From Larix sibirica (Eukaryota; Streptophyta; Pinopsida; Pinales; Pinaceae): a stretch of DNA of 10,245 nt. The translations under genes and the position numbers were made by a program. Below are positions 1 through 7,965 of the stretch, piece after piece; positions within the stretch are counted from its first letter, which is position 1, and every line of letters begins with the position of its first letter. Below the pieces are notes generated by a model that did no database searches, was not told where the DNA came from, and was given only the letters and a program-made list of their open reading frames with translations. The stretch is from the NCBI GenBank assembly GCA_004151065.3, contig NWUY0304421480.1, positions 1 through 10,245 of the forward strand, given 5' to 3'.

Positions 1-182
1 AGGCTCCTCATGGTTTCTGCAATGTCTGGGGGATTTACTTGGCTTCTCTGGCCATTGGATTCTACCTTTGCATTCTCAACCTATATATTTTCTCCCATGA
101 CCTCTATTTTAGCTACATAAGGGTCTTGTGCATTATCCATGATATTTGTTTTCTTGGCCCAACCAAGACCAAAGATTTCCAA
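1..182 (-). other. Possible short coding remnant, unrecognised
   Basis: Read on the minus strand from 182 down to 1, one frame stays open except for a single TAG at 81-83. The reading includes FGLGWAKKTNIMDNAQDPYV and later VNPPDIAETM. It has a mixed, protein-like composition and runs off the window edge, so it could be the inner part of an exon or of a retroelement gene. It is bounded upstream by a TAA at 183-185. The stretch is only about 60 codons, so chance is a real alternative. I recognise no family. The phrase DPYVAKIE loosely resembles the start of some BAH domains, but this is too short to use. Confidence 0.15.
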
Positions 183-1270
183 TTACACTAAACTAAATAC
201 TAACCTTTAATTTTTCTTGGTATGATATTGAATTTGAAAAAGTGTTCATATAAAAAAATCTATTATCTTCATCACATTCTTAAAAAATCACAAATTTATT
301 TCTCATGCATTCTAGAAACCACTGCTATTGACATTTTTTTTTATCAAATCAAGGTTACAGACACTTTTTTGCTCAAATGTTTAAAACATCTGAATCTCGC
401 TTTCATATTTTGACTATGAACCATTGTTCTCATATAGAAAATCTTTCTGATTACTATATCCATCATTCATTATGATCTTAGAGCTGAAAGTTACGACCTC
501 CCAAAACTACTAATTTTGTGTAATTTTGCACTTTTTTCTACAAGTGCAATTAGCTTCAGAGACCAACTTCAGCCACCTGTAGAAGCAAATCTAAGGGAGA
601 ACTAGATTTTTGTATTATCAAGTGTATATAATACACTAACAAGGATCACTCAACAAATTTCATATCCCTGATCCTATACCCTAATCAATTTCAATAAATT
701 TATGGAATTGATTACTTTTGACTTTCGCACTTTTCCCAGACTTGGAATTTTTAGCAAAACTGGATATCTTCCAAACTAAGCATTTCTGGAAAAGCTTCCT
801 TGAACCAAATTTGTTTGTTTTGATGAATAGGTAATATGTTGAGTTCATATATTTTTTTTGGTTTTGACATCTAGGGTTACTTTTACCTCCTACAAGATTT
901 CTGAAATCCCCCAAAAATGCTCTGAAATAGTGTATTTTTGGCCTTCTTTCGCACCTTGACTTCACACCTTTTATAATTTGGCCCCAAGATTCCATAGTTA
1001 TCTGTATGCCTGGTCCATGATTGTACCATAGAAATTTTTTCCTAAACAGGCCCCCCAAAGGGTCTTTGGGTACTAACCTTTAAAAGTCACTATTTCAATT
1101 TTTTTGTCAAGTCGGAGCAGAATGGGTTCAAGTATCTCACTAACAATTTTTTGGCCTTCATCAATGGTGTCCGAACACCTCAGATCTCATTAGATTCTGA
1201 GCTAAACTACTCCTGTTATGGCCAAAACAATTGTTAGGTTTTTTTAATATTTTTTTTTATCAATTATAGT
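183..1270. other. Non-coding or unclassified stretch with small inverted repeats
   Basis: No recognisable gene. Minus-strand positions 1058-681 hold a 125-codon open frame rich in Lys, Ser and Phe that matches nothing I know. It has no domain motif and is probably fortuitous. Small inverted repeats are visible: an imperfect stem at 521-552 (GCACTT against AAGTGC, extended by TAATT/AATTA), a perfect AGTGTAT/ATACACT stem at 621-637, and the palindrome AACAATTGTT at 1226-1235. T-runs occur at 1239-1258. The text has the feel of retroelement untranslated sequence, but I cannot assign it. Confidence 0.4.
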
Positions 1271-1387
1271 TGTTGGATCGGACCTTCCATATTTTCCATG
1301 TCATATCATACCTTCTCTTGAATCCATTGATTCAAACCCCAATACAGGACGTTCGATACAACTCTCGCGATACCTTATCGGACTCCC

Positions 1388-1526
1388 ATCGATACTTTCC
1401 CTGATACCATTGTGACAAACCCTGAAATGGGACCTCCGATACACTTATCATACTTGGCCCATCAAGACTTTCCGCAATACCATCACGACAAACCCAAAAA
1501 TGGGACCTCCAATACAACATCATACC
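1388..1526. repeat. Tandem repeat, period 73 bp, two clear copies
   Basis: ATCGATACTTTCCCT at 1388-1402 matches ATCAAGACTTTCCGC at 1461-1475, and GATACCATTGTGACAAAC at 1403-1420 matches AATACCATCACGACAAAC at 1476-1493, both offset by 73. The match continues through ATGGGACCTCC and CATCATAC-like ends to about 1526. Related motifs (CGATACC, TATCGGAC) continue on both sides from about 1350 to 1710. CTCTATCGGAC recurs at 1625 and 1701, offset 76. The whole block looks like a decayed array in the upstream part of the candidate LTR. Confidence 0.75.
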
Positions 1527-1544
1527 TACCTTTCCAAGGTAAAT

Positions 1545-1592
1545 CCCGATCTACCTTTTTTGAACCCCCGATATACCTTTTTCTCACCCCCG
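1545..1592. repeat. Tandem repeat, period 22 bp, two copies plus a partial third
   Basis: CCCGATCTACCTTTTTT begins at 1545 and CCCGATATACCTTTTTC begins at 1567. A third CCCGA begins at 1589 and then diverges. The spacing is exactly 22 in both steps. The array sits directly downstream of the 73-bp repeats, inside the candidate LTR. Confidence 0.7.
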
Positions 1593-1744
1593 ACAACAAT
1601 ACCCCAATAACTACATCAAACCTCCTCTATCGGACCTATTCCTTGGGATACCATTTTTTCACCCCGATAAGTCAACTCTGACAACAATTTATCGGGCATG
1701 CTCTATCGGACTTATCTTGTTGGGACATCCTGTAACAAATATAA

Positions 1745-1784
1745 AATAATATATTAATTATAACAATAATGTATTAATTACTAA
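1745..1784. repeat. Tandem duplication, 20 bp, AT-rich
   Basis: AATAATATATTAATTA at 1745-1760 is followed by AATAATGTATTAATTA at 1765-1780, with one difference over 16 bases and an exact 20-base offset. It lies about 40 bases upstream of the TATA box of the candidate LTR. Confidence 0.75.
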
Positions 1785-1785
1785 A

Positions 1786-1807
1786 GTGAAAGGGCATAAC
1801 CCTTCAC
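1786..1807. repeat. Hairpin just upstream of the TATA box
   Basis: GTGAAAGGG at 1786-1794 pairs with CCCTTCAC at 1800-1807 around the loop CATAA, with one bulged A. The stem ends 16 bases before TATAAAG. It could be a protein-binding palindrome of the LTR promoter, but this is inferred only from its position. Confidence 0.5.
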
Positions 1808-1823
1808 TATGCATGCTCAAGCC

Positions 1824-1830
1824 TATAAAG
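1824..1830 (+). promoter_or_regulatory. TATA box of the candidate LTR promoter
   Basis: TATAAAG in the context GCCTATAAAGGAGAGCCTCA. This context (TATAAA followed by GGAGAGCCTCAT) is typical of plant LTR promoters, where transcription would start about 30 bases downstream, near 1855-1862. There is no direct evidence of activity. Confidence 0.5.
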
Positions 1831-2082
1831 GAGAGCCTCATTGTAAAATATTATCATCTAACCATTCATATTTTTTATCAATATTTATATTTATCCGATT
1901 GAAGATGGAACATCTTCCTCCATGACCCGGATACGAGCTTGTTCTATAATATTCTAATATCCTTATACGGATAAGAAGTTTTTACACTTCATAGTGTCTA
2001 ATTTGAGCATGTGTAACTGGATTAAATCCATAAATCCATAACGAATTAAATCTACACGATATTCTTGACATGGAGAGATTCA

Positions 2083-2388
2083 TGCGGAAGGAAAGGACCA
2101 CATAAAAGAAATTGGAAAGATCGTCATTACAAAGATAACAAAGTTTATACAAGATGGAATTTACCTCAATCCTTATATACAAGGAATCATAAATACTTAC
2201 CACCACAAAGATGAAAAGACAACAAATGAAATTTTGAATCCCAAATAATGAATGAGGGATAGTGTAAATATTGCAAAGAAAAATGGGACCCAAAACATAG
2301 GTTCTACACAAGACACAACTCAAAAAAATTATACACATGTTAAGTAGAGAAAGATGTGGATTTGTATTCAGAAGAATCAAAGGAGGAA
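2083..2388 (+). pseudogene. gag: Ty3/gypsy gag C-terminus with zinc knuckle, degraded
   Basis: Gag forms the virus-like particle and its zinc knuckle binds the element's RNA. In the frame that continues into the protease, positions 2263-2304 read CKYCKEKWDPKHRF. This is a decayed CCHC knuckle of the plant Ty3/gypsy type (C-x2-C, then the KW and H positions), with the last Cys replaced by Phe. Upstream in the same frame is a basic segment rich in Lys, Arg, Trp and Tyr, as usual before the knuckle. After it comes an acidic Ser/Glu stretch (SEESKEE) linking to the protease. Stops interrupt the frame, including TAA at 2341 and at 2389. Only about 90 codons separate the candidate LTR from the knuckle, so most of gag, normally several hundred residues, is missing. 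Confidence 0.6.
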
Positions 2389-2391
2389 TAA

Positions 2392-2865
2392 GTGGATAAA
2401 CCACAAGATATTGCATTAGAGTTAGAAGGTGATAACACACCAAGAGTTTCAATAGCAGCCATGACAGGGATCACTCAACCAAAAACTCTTAAACTGATAT
2501 GGCATATGAAAAATAGTAATGTCACAGTATTAGTTGATACGGGGAATTTCCAAAATTTTCTCAACATCAATGTTGCAAGAAGGCTTAAATGATTTGTATA
2601 TCCAATTCTAGATATGAAGGTAATGGTTGAAGATGGCGAAAAAATTGAAAATGTCGAGAAATGCCATAAGGTGCAATTACAAATACAAGATTATAATTTA
2701 GCATCAAAACTTTACACCTTACCACTAGGAGGAGTAGATGTTGTCTTGGGAGTGCAGTGGTTGCAAACATTAGGAACCTACTTTTCCAACCATTAGGAGC
2801 ATTTTATTAAATTCAAATGGAAAGGAAAAAAATACAAATTGCATGGATTCCAACCTCCTTGCACA
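2392..2865 (+). pseudogene. pol (PR): Ty3/gypsy aspartic protease, degraded
   Basis: This retropepsin would cut the Gag-Pol polyprotein. The active-site triad Asp-Thr-Gly is intact at 2536-2544, in the context VTVLVDTGNFQNFLN. The residue after the triad, usually Ser or Ala, is Asn. Further on are LPLGGVDVVLGVQWLQTLG (2728-2784) and KFKWKGKKYKLHGFQPPC, both characteristic of plant Ty3/gypsy proteases in front of RT. All lie in one frame, shared with the gag knuckle. In-frame stops are TGA at 2590-2592, TAG at 2794-2796 and TGA at 2863-2865, so no complete protein can be made. Family assignment is secure; the chromovirus-like lineage is my inference from the GVQWL wording. Confidence 0.85.
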
Positions 2866-3851
2866 TGAGTTTTGTCATCTCAACAGATGGAAAAGCTTAT
2901 CCTAAAAGAAGCATCATCCTATTTGGTCCAATACCACCAAATGGAGATACAAGATATAGAACAAAATGACTCCAGGTCTTCATAAATTCAAGAATTAATC
3001 CAAAAGCACAAGAAGGTAATTCAAGACCTACCAATGGAGTTGCCACTAAAGAGAAGGATTGAGCATCTAATTCAAGTTAAGCCAAGATCAATCCCTATCA
3101 TGGTTAGACCTTATAGATAGCCCCATCATCATAAAACTGAAATAGAATCAAATTAGTCCAGACTTGTTGAATTGTGGTGTTATTACAAAAATTAGAAGTC
3201 GATATGCAAATCACGTAGTATTAGTATGAAAGAAAGATGGATCATTCAGGTTATGCATAGATTATCAAGTGTTAAACAATATAACAATCAAGAACAAATT
3301 TACCATCCCATTCAGCGACGAATTGATGGACAAACTTCACGTGGATAAATATTTTTTAAAATTTGACTTAAGATGTAGCCAAAACTTCCTTTCAAACCCA
3401 TGAAAGACTCTATGAATTCAAAGTGATACCCTTTGGGCTAAAGAATGCCCCAACCACCTTTCAAGAAGTTATGAATGAACTATTCCATCCATACCTAAGG
3501 AAATTTGTGTTAGTATTTTTTAACAATATCCTTATATATAGAAATACATGGAAGGAACATCTGAAGCATTTGGGACAAGTACTTTCTCTCCTAGAGGAAA
3601 ACTAATTGTATGCAAAAATGTCAAAATGTACATTTGGTAAACAAGAAATAGAGTATATCGGTCACATTATATCTAAATAAGGGGTCAAGTTAGGCCCAAA
3701 GAAAGTTAAGGAAATCACAAAATGGCCCAATACAAAGAGCATCTCTAAGCTAAGAGGATTTTTAGGATTGGCAGGATACTATCGAAGATTCGTCAAAAAC
3801 TATCCTCATGCAATTGCTCCCCTAAAAAACCTCTTGTTATCACCTAAGTTG
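2866..3851 (+). pseudogene. pol (RT): Ty3/gypsy reverse transcriptase, degraded and inactive
   Basis: RT would copy the element's RNA into DNA. Landmarks in order: IEHLIQVKP and IPIMVRPY near 3060-3115; KKDGSFRLCIDY at 3230-3265; the first catalytic Asp in KFDL (codon 3365-3367); IPFGLKNAPTTFQEVMN at 3426-3476; the YxDD box near 3515-3535; CTFGKQEIEYIGHIIS at 3630-3677; and LRGFLGLAGYYRRFVKNY at 3753-3806. The YxDD box reads FFNN, so both catalytic Asp residues are Asn. The frame shifts between 3120 and 3215. It shifts again near 3375, where about a dozen codons covering the usual GYHQI segment are deleted. Stops include TGA 3227, TAA 3603, TAA 3678 and TAG 3852. Homology ends at about 3850, at the point where the RNase H domain should begin. 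Confidence 0.9.
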
Positions 3852-5330
3852 TAGTTTCCACTAAGAGGGATCCTATCCAGGATGGTATAGGAAAGGAAAC
3901 TAAACCAAGTGACATCGCAAGGGCCTTGTCCACTACTGATGGGGTAGTTGTCACACCAGAAGGGCTCCTGTCACTTTAGGCCAAGCCAAAAGCAAGACCA
4001 AGGGAGGGACCCTATCTAACCGATAAGTGCTAACTAAAAGACAAGACACACAAACAAAGAATGATATTGAAGAAGAATAGTAATGTCTTGACTTACTACC
4101 CTGACTTTACGAATGGCAACTGAGATTGGGATTTGTTAAGCAGGTTGAGAGGGTTAAAAATGAAGATAATCAACCAATGAAAAATATCCCAATGACTAAA
4201 ATCAGAAAGTGCTAGATCCAAGGTAGATTGAGTGCTAATGAATATTCCAATTTGCTATGCTTAAGGGGATTTGACAAGATTTCGAATACGGTCACAAATT
4301 ATTGTTTTAATGGATTAATGGCACTTTAAAATTGTTACTTGATGCAAGATATGACAATTGGAAGTGATTCAAGAAACACTCACGTCACCCAATGAACAAA
4401 ACGAACAGTTACCCAAGGAGGGAAAATTATTCCTAGGGACACCAGTGCTAGATATTGGCCAAACGAAGTCAAAATGAAACAAAAAATGGTCCCTAGGGGT
4501 TTTGAAATATTTCCTACTTGGGTTTTCAATGATGAAATCAAATGGTTACCGGAAACACAACTTCTACAAAACGAGGGTTTTAACTTTTACTTTGTATTTT
4601 TAATGACAAATGGAAATGAAAGAAAACAATGGAGAAGGATTTTGAAACTAATCTGGATCCAAGAGATACCGAGTGATTGTGTTAGCCTTTACTTGTCCAC
4701 AAAATAGCAACCAACTTCAATGCTTTAGCTTTTCCAACGAATCCACAAGTGCGCCCTCCCTACCACATAAAATAGTGAATTAGATCCACAAAATAATATA
4801 TGGAAAGAAAAACTAAATGCATACAAAAGAAAGCAAGAATAAATTTGCTTGAATGACTAGCAAAATCAAACAAGATAACCCCTTGCTAACAAGTCGACCA
4901 AGAGAGAGTGAAGGCCATGGGCCAAATAATTTTCGCCAAATCGACCTTCTCCTACAAGCAAAATCCACAATGAAAGATACCAAATCGTGTACTAATCAAT
5001 GTCTAATGTAGAGGTACATATCATAACACTATCAATGTCAAGCATCCACAAATGGAATCACAATGGTAGAATAAAAATCAATTTCTCTCTATATTTATGT
5101 CAAGAGCCCAAAATTCCTTTACAATGAGTGATTTCATCAATAAATAGAACTCAAGAAGCAAAATCCCTAGCTCCAAAAATATGTAGAGCTAGGATCAAAT
5201 CATAACTAATCAAATCGATGGTGGAGAGAGTCTCATCACATCACATCGAGCTATCATAAAAAAGAGAGTTCGATTTCCCTAGAGTGCCCAAGCTAACAAC
5301 ATGATACATGATATAAAAATAATATATGAC
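3852..5330. other. Unclassified sequence, no recognised gene
   Basis: RT homology stops near 3850 and nothing after it continues to RNase H. The plus strand is purine-rich (many GAA, AAG and AAC runs). A 77-codon open frame at 4474-4707 has no recognised motif. Inverted repeats: CCTATCCA/TGGTATAGG around 3871-3892; CCTAGGGACACCA (4432-4444) against TGGTCCCTAGG (4487-4497); and a perfect 8-bp stem CCTAGCTC (5166-5173)/GAGCTAGG (5186-5193). The segment may be insertion DNA or a retroelement untranslated region, but nothing proves it. Confidence 0.4.
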
Positions 5331-5375
5331 ATGGGGGCTCGCCTAGGGGTCTAAGTCTCCCTTAGGCACCCCCAT
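5331..5375. repeat. Long imperfect hairpin, GC-rich within AT-rich DNA
   Basis: ATGGGGG at 5331-5337 pairs with CCCCCAT at 5369-5375. Inside these, GCCTAGGGG at 5341-5349 pairs with CTCCCTTAGGC with one or two mismatches. The stem is about 19 bp with a loop of about 7 (TCTAAGT). It is unusually GC-rich for its surroundings. It could be a transposon-end structure, a small-RNA-type fold, or part of a retroelement leader. Confidence 0.6.
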
Positions 5376-5944
5376 ATACAATAACATGATGATACAATGT
5401 AGCAACAATGAAGATCTCAACATCAAGTGCACTCCCCATGGATAAGACACCCTCTCTAGCGAAATAAAATAAAATGTTGACCCATCAAATGATATACACA
5501 TGAAATATGATCCATAGAGCCTCAATACATCATAGAAACTCATCCCAAGTCATTTCATTTCCCCTCACTAGCCAAATCAATTTCTTGGCTAGGCTATGGT
5601 CACTTAATAATTGAATTAATTTTCCATTAATATTGGTGGGTGAATAAAATGTCCATGGCATGCCTTTCCTTTTCCTGGATCATCAATATGACTACATAAA
5701 TGAGATCAAAGACCTAAAATCTAGTAAAGGTGACTACCAAAACCCCATGGATCCACCTGTAGAATAATATATAAGCTCATACATGTCCAACATATAAAAT
5801 ATGACCCCATATAACTGATAATAATAAAAATAACCATGAACCAAAGCATATAATGGCCAATTGAAGCATGGGACACTGTAGTGGGTACAATTAGGTGCCA
5901 AAAACACAAAATTGAACCATAGGATCCAAAGTCACCCAGGACCA
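5376..5944. other. No recognised gene
   Basis: Minus-strand open frames at 5543-5343 and 5945-5721 are short, hydrophobic and without motifs. They look like by-products of T-rich sequence. I see no tRNA, retroelement domain or clear repeat here. Confidence 0.4.
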
Positions 5945-5991
5945 CTAGTTGACCTTGGTCAAACTAGGTTGACCAAGTCAAAACTGGTCAA
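5945..5991. promoter_or_regulatory. Palindromic cluster of W-box core (TTGAC) sites
   Basis: Five TTGAC cores lie in 43 bases: TTGAC at 5949-5953 and 5969-5973, and its complement GTCAA at 5958-5962, 5977-5981 and 5987-5991. They form two palindromes: CTAGTTGACC against GGTCAAACTAG at 5945-5967, and TTGAC-CAA-GTCAA at 5969-5981. TTGAC is the core bound by plant WRKY factors. Such clusters occur in LTR promoters, but I find no TATA box at a suitable distance here. The cluster is plain in the sequence; a regulatory role is inference. Confidence 0.5.
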
Positions 5992-7200
5992 AATAATGAC
6001 TGATCTAGGAGACAACTGATCATGCATGCATAAGGGGTTAATAATTCTTTATTATCTATATTAATAGCCCAACTTAAAGTATCAGTGACACATACAGTGG
6101 TGATCATGAAAAATAAAATTTGTTGTATTAAAACAACTTCATAATCCATCATGAAGTCACAGGTATATGATTACTTACAAAACGGATAACTGTGCTAAGT
6201 TGGGTTAGGTGGATATAACAAGGTTAGTCTTAGTGGGTTTGACTCATATAACTTTAACCATGTGATATCTCAAAGTAAAGTGGAGACAAGGAAACACCGT
6301 GACATATGCATGACAAAGAACACTAGGGGAGGGAGGTGTCTCACATATGGGTAGAGTGTTTGAGCTGCCTCCAGTAGACTCTAGACAAGCATAATTTCAT
6401 TTACTAGATTTATATTTCATTGCATTTTAAATTTATCATATAATATAACCTTTCTTTCACCATCCAGCCTCCAAGGGCAGGTTCCCTGGATATCCTTGTG
6501 GTACCTAGATAATGACTATATCTGACTTGCATTTCCAACCACCATTCATAGGTGCGATGCAGTAACAACCTTGCTTCCCTGTGGGGGGAAATGACCTTAC
6601 ATCATACAAAGGATGAGTGCTCATCCCTTGGCCACTAACTAGCTACATAAAGGCTAAATTTAAATTCACTTAGGCCGATTTTTTAAAAACACAACTAATC
6701 ACAGCTGGCCTTTTGTAGTCATTTAGATTTAGCATTTGTTCCACATATGCATTTGGGGAGTACTTGGTTCGAGGACTAAAGGAGACAACCTGGTGACAAG
6801 GCTACTTCAACAATGCACCCAATCCATAAGGAATCATACAAAACTAAGGGGATGAACGAGATCCATAACCAATCCACATGCTCCGGAGTCGAGACACAAA
6901 CAAACATGGAGTCCATCATGCATAGAGATCAAAGTGGGGGAAAGCTCTTCAATCTCACGGGTCCAAGTCATAAGTCAGGGATAAAATCAAAGATGGAAGA
7001 AAAAATGGATGGATGGAAGAAGTGAAGGATTAAACCAAACAAAGTAGGGATAAGTATTAGGTTTGTACAAGGTAGGCAATAGCAGTGATCATATACTAAG
7101 GTCTTACAATCAGGACAATTCCACTACCCATGATAACAAGTCCAAAAACAATATCTATAGCAAAATATAATCACCACTATCAGTCACTAACTGTCAATTC
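5992..7200. other. No recognised gene; scattered small palindromes
   Basis: A CATGCATG (RY-type) motif lies at 6021-6028. A near-perfect stem AAGGATGAG/CTCATCCCTT lies at 6609-6628, with a perfect 7-bp core GGATGAG-TG-CTCATCC at 6611-6626. A 70-codon plus-strand open frame at 6813-7025 is rich in Lys, Ser and Met, with no motif. The block at about 6460-6640 is more GC-rich than its neighbours and could be an old LTR piece, but no partner copy is in the window. Confidence 0.4.
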
Positions 7201-7743
7201 AAAGATACTAATATAAGCAAAAGAGATAATCATAACATGCAAACACAAGATATATACCTGTCCCTGAAACAAGCCTGCATCACAACTCTGATTGCATGAG
7301 GGAAAAGGAAAGTATACCAACTGTTGCTCTGTTGATCTGCTCAATGAACCATAATCCAACCAATACATCTAAATGGAATCACGGTGGTATCATTCATGAC
7401 AAGGGTGTCTGATTAAAATCTTTGAATAGCTCGGAAAAAATAGCTCCACCACTGCTGAGAACAAATCAACTCATGTAAAAGGACTAGCTCATGCCTCTAA
7501 TAGGCCGATCTACGCCATGGTAGCCTTGCTATTATGGATGTGACAACATATGGCTCCAGCTGGGAAAGTTCTCTAAAGGAGGGAGTGCTTGATAACCTCA
7601 GAAATATATGGTCTGTAGCACCCTTCTCATCATCTACGATCATGCACCGAACATGTCTACATCACCTACAAATAGTACTTGTTCATGCATCATGCAAACA
7701 TTCTACCAATCTCTGCAGACCAAATGTCAATGGGCATATATGC
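7201..7743 (-). other. Weakly coding-like stretch downstream of the gypsy pol remnant
   Basis: Read from 7743 down, one minus-strand frame has about five stops in 180 codons. It includes a clean run of roughly 60 codons (about 7660-7505) containing CMIVDDEKGATDHIF and LEPYVVTSIIARLPW. Near 7260 the minus strand reads TTTCAGGGACAG then GTATATATC, which resembles an exon end with a splice donor. I recognise no protein family. Its position 3' of the minus-strand integrase means it might instead be that element's 3' untranslated region. Chance remains likely. Confidence 0.15.
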
Positions 7744-7965
7744 ATATAAAAAAAATATTGAAATAAAATGCTAGTAACAACTACTAAAACTAAATGACAT
7801 AAATTAAATATCTAATTTAATGAAAATTAAACACACTCATGCGATAATATTTGCGAAAACCATAAGACTCAAGCAATCTAAGAAGGTAAAATAAACCATT
7901 TAATACTATTGCTCAAATGAGCTTATTCGATTCCTATCCTAAGCACTATGGCTGGATAACTACCA
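7744..7965 (-). other. AT-rich spacer following the integrase stop
   Basis: On the minus strand this follows the integrase stop codon at 7968-7966, where a Ty3/gypsy element would carry its polypurine tract and 3' LTR. I find no clean purine tract and no LTR start, so the 3' end of the element is lost or unrecognisable. Confidence 0.35.

Larger units (their letters stand above)
1271..1990 (+). mobile_element. Candidate LTR of a Ty3/gypsy-type element (ends uncertain)
   Basis: This block lies just upstream of the plus-strand gag-protease-RT remnant, where a 5' LTR is expected. It starts with TGTTGGATCGG, the usual TG start of plant LTRs. It contains tandem repeats in the presumed U3 region, then a hairpin, then the TATA box CCTATAAAGG at 1822-1831, then about 150 bases of presumed R-U5. 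The 3' end is not clear: a CA occurs at 1985-1986 and another at 1990-1991, and no clean tRNA primer-binding site follows. There is no second copy in the window to confirm the borders. The LTR identity is inferred from position and promoter layout, not from a matching pair. Confidence 0.4.

Noticed and set aside
1412-1681. 89-codon plus-strand open frame and the overlapping minus-strand frame at 1332-1523
   Set aside because: They lie within the 73-bp and 22-bp repeats, and the composition follows the repeat units. Not a gene.
1992-2008. Possible primer-binding site (TAGTGTCTAATTTGAGC) like the initiator-Met tRNA complement
   Set aside because: Matching TGGTATCAGAGC needs two substitutions and a five-base insertion. 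This is too weak to call.
1982-2452. 156-codon minus-strand open frame
   Set aside because: It is antisense to the gag and protease remnant. The hydrophobic composition comes from the purine-rich sense strand.
6755-6790. TTGGTTCGAGGAC, resembling a tRNA T-arm
   Set aside because: No acceptor stem, D-arm or anticodon arm can be built around it.
5050-7391. Shared AAATGGAATCAC near 5052 and 7371
   Set aside because: The match does not extend much beyond about 12 bases. This is expected by chance at this composition and length.
7690-7737. Minus-strand reading MPIDIWSAEIGRMFA, resembling the DIWS motif of CDK and MAP kinases
   Set aside because: Only four residues truly match, a stop follows at once, and no other kinase motif is nearby. 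The surrounding frame is no more open than expected.
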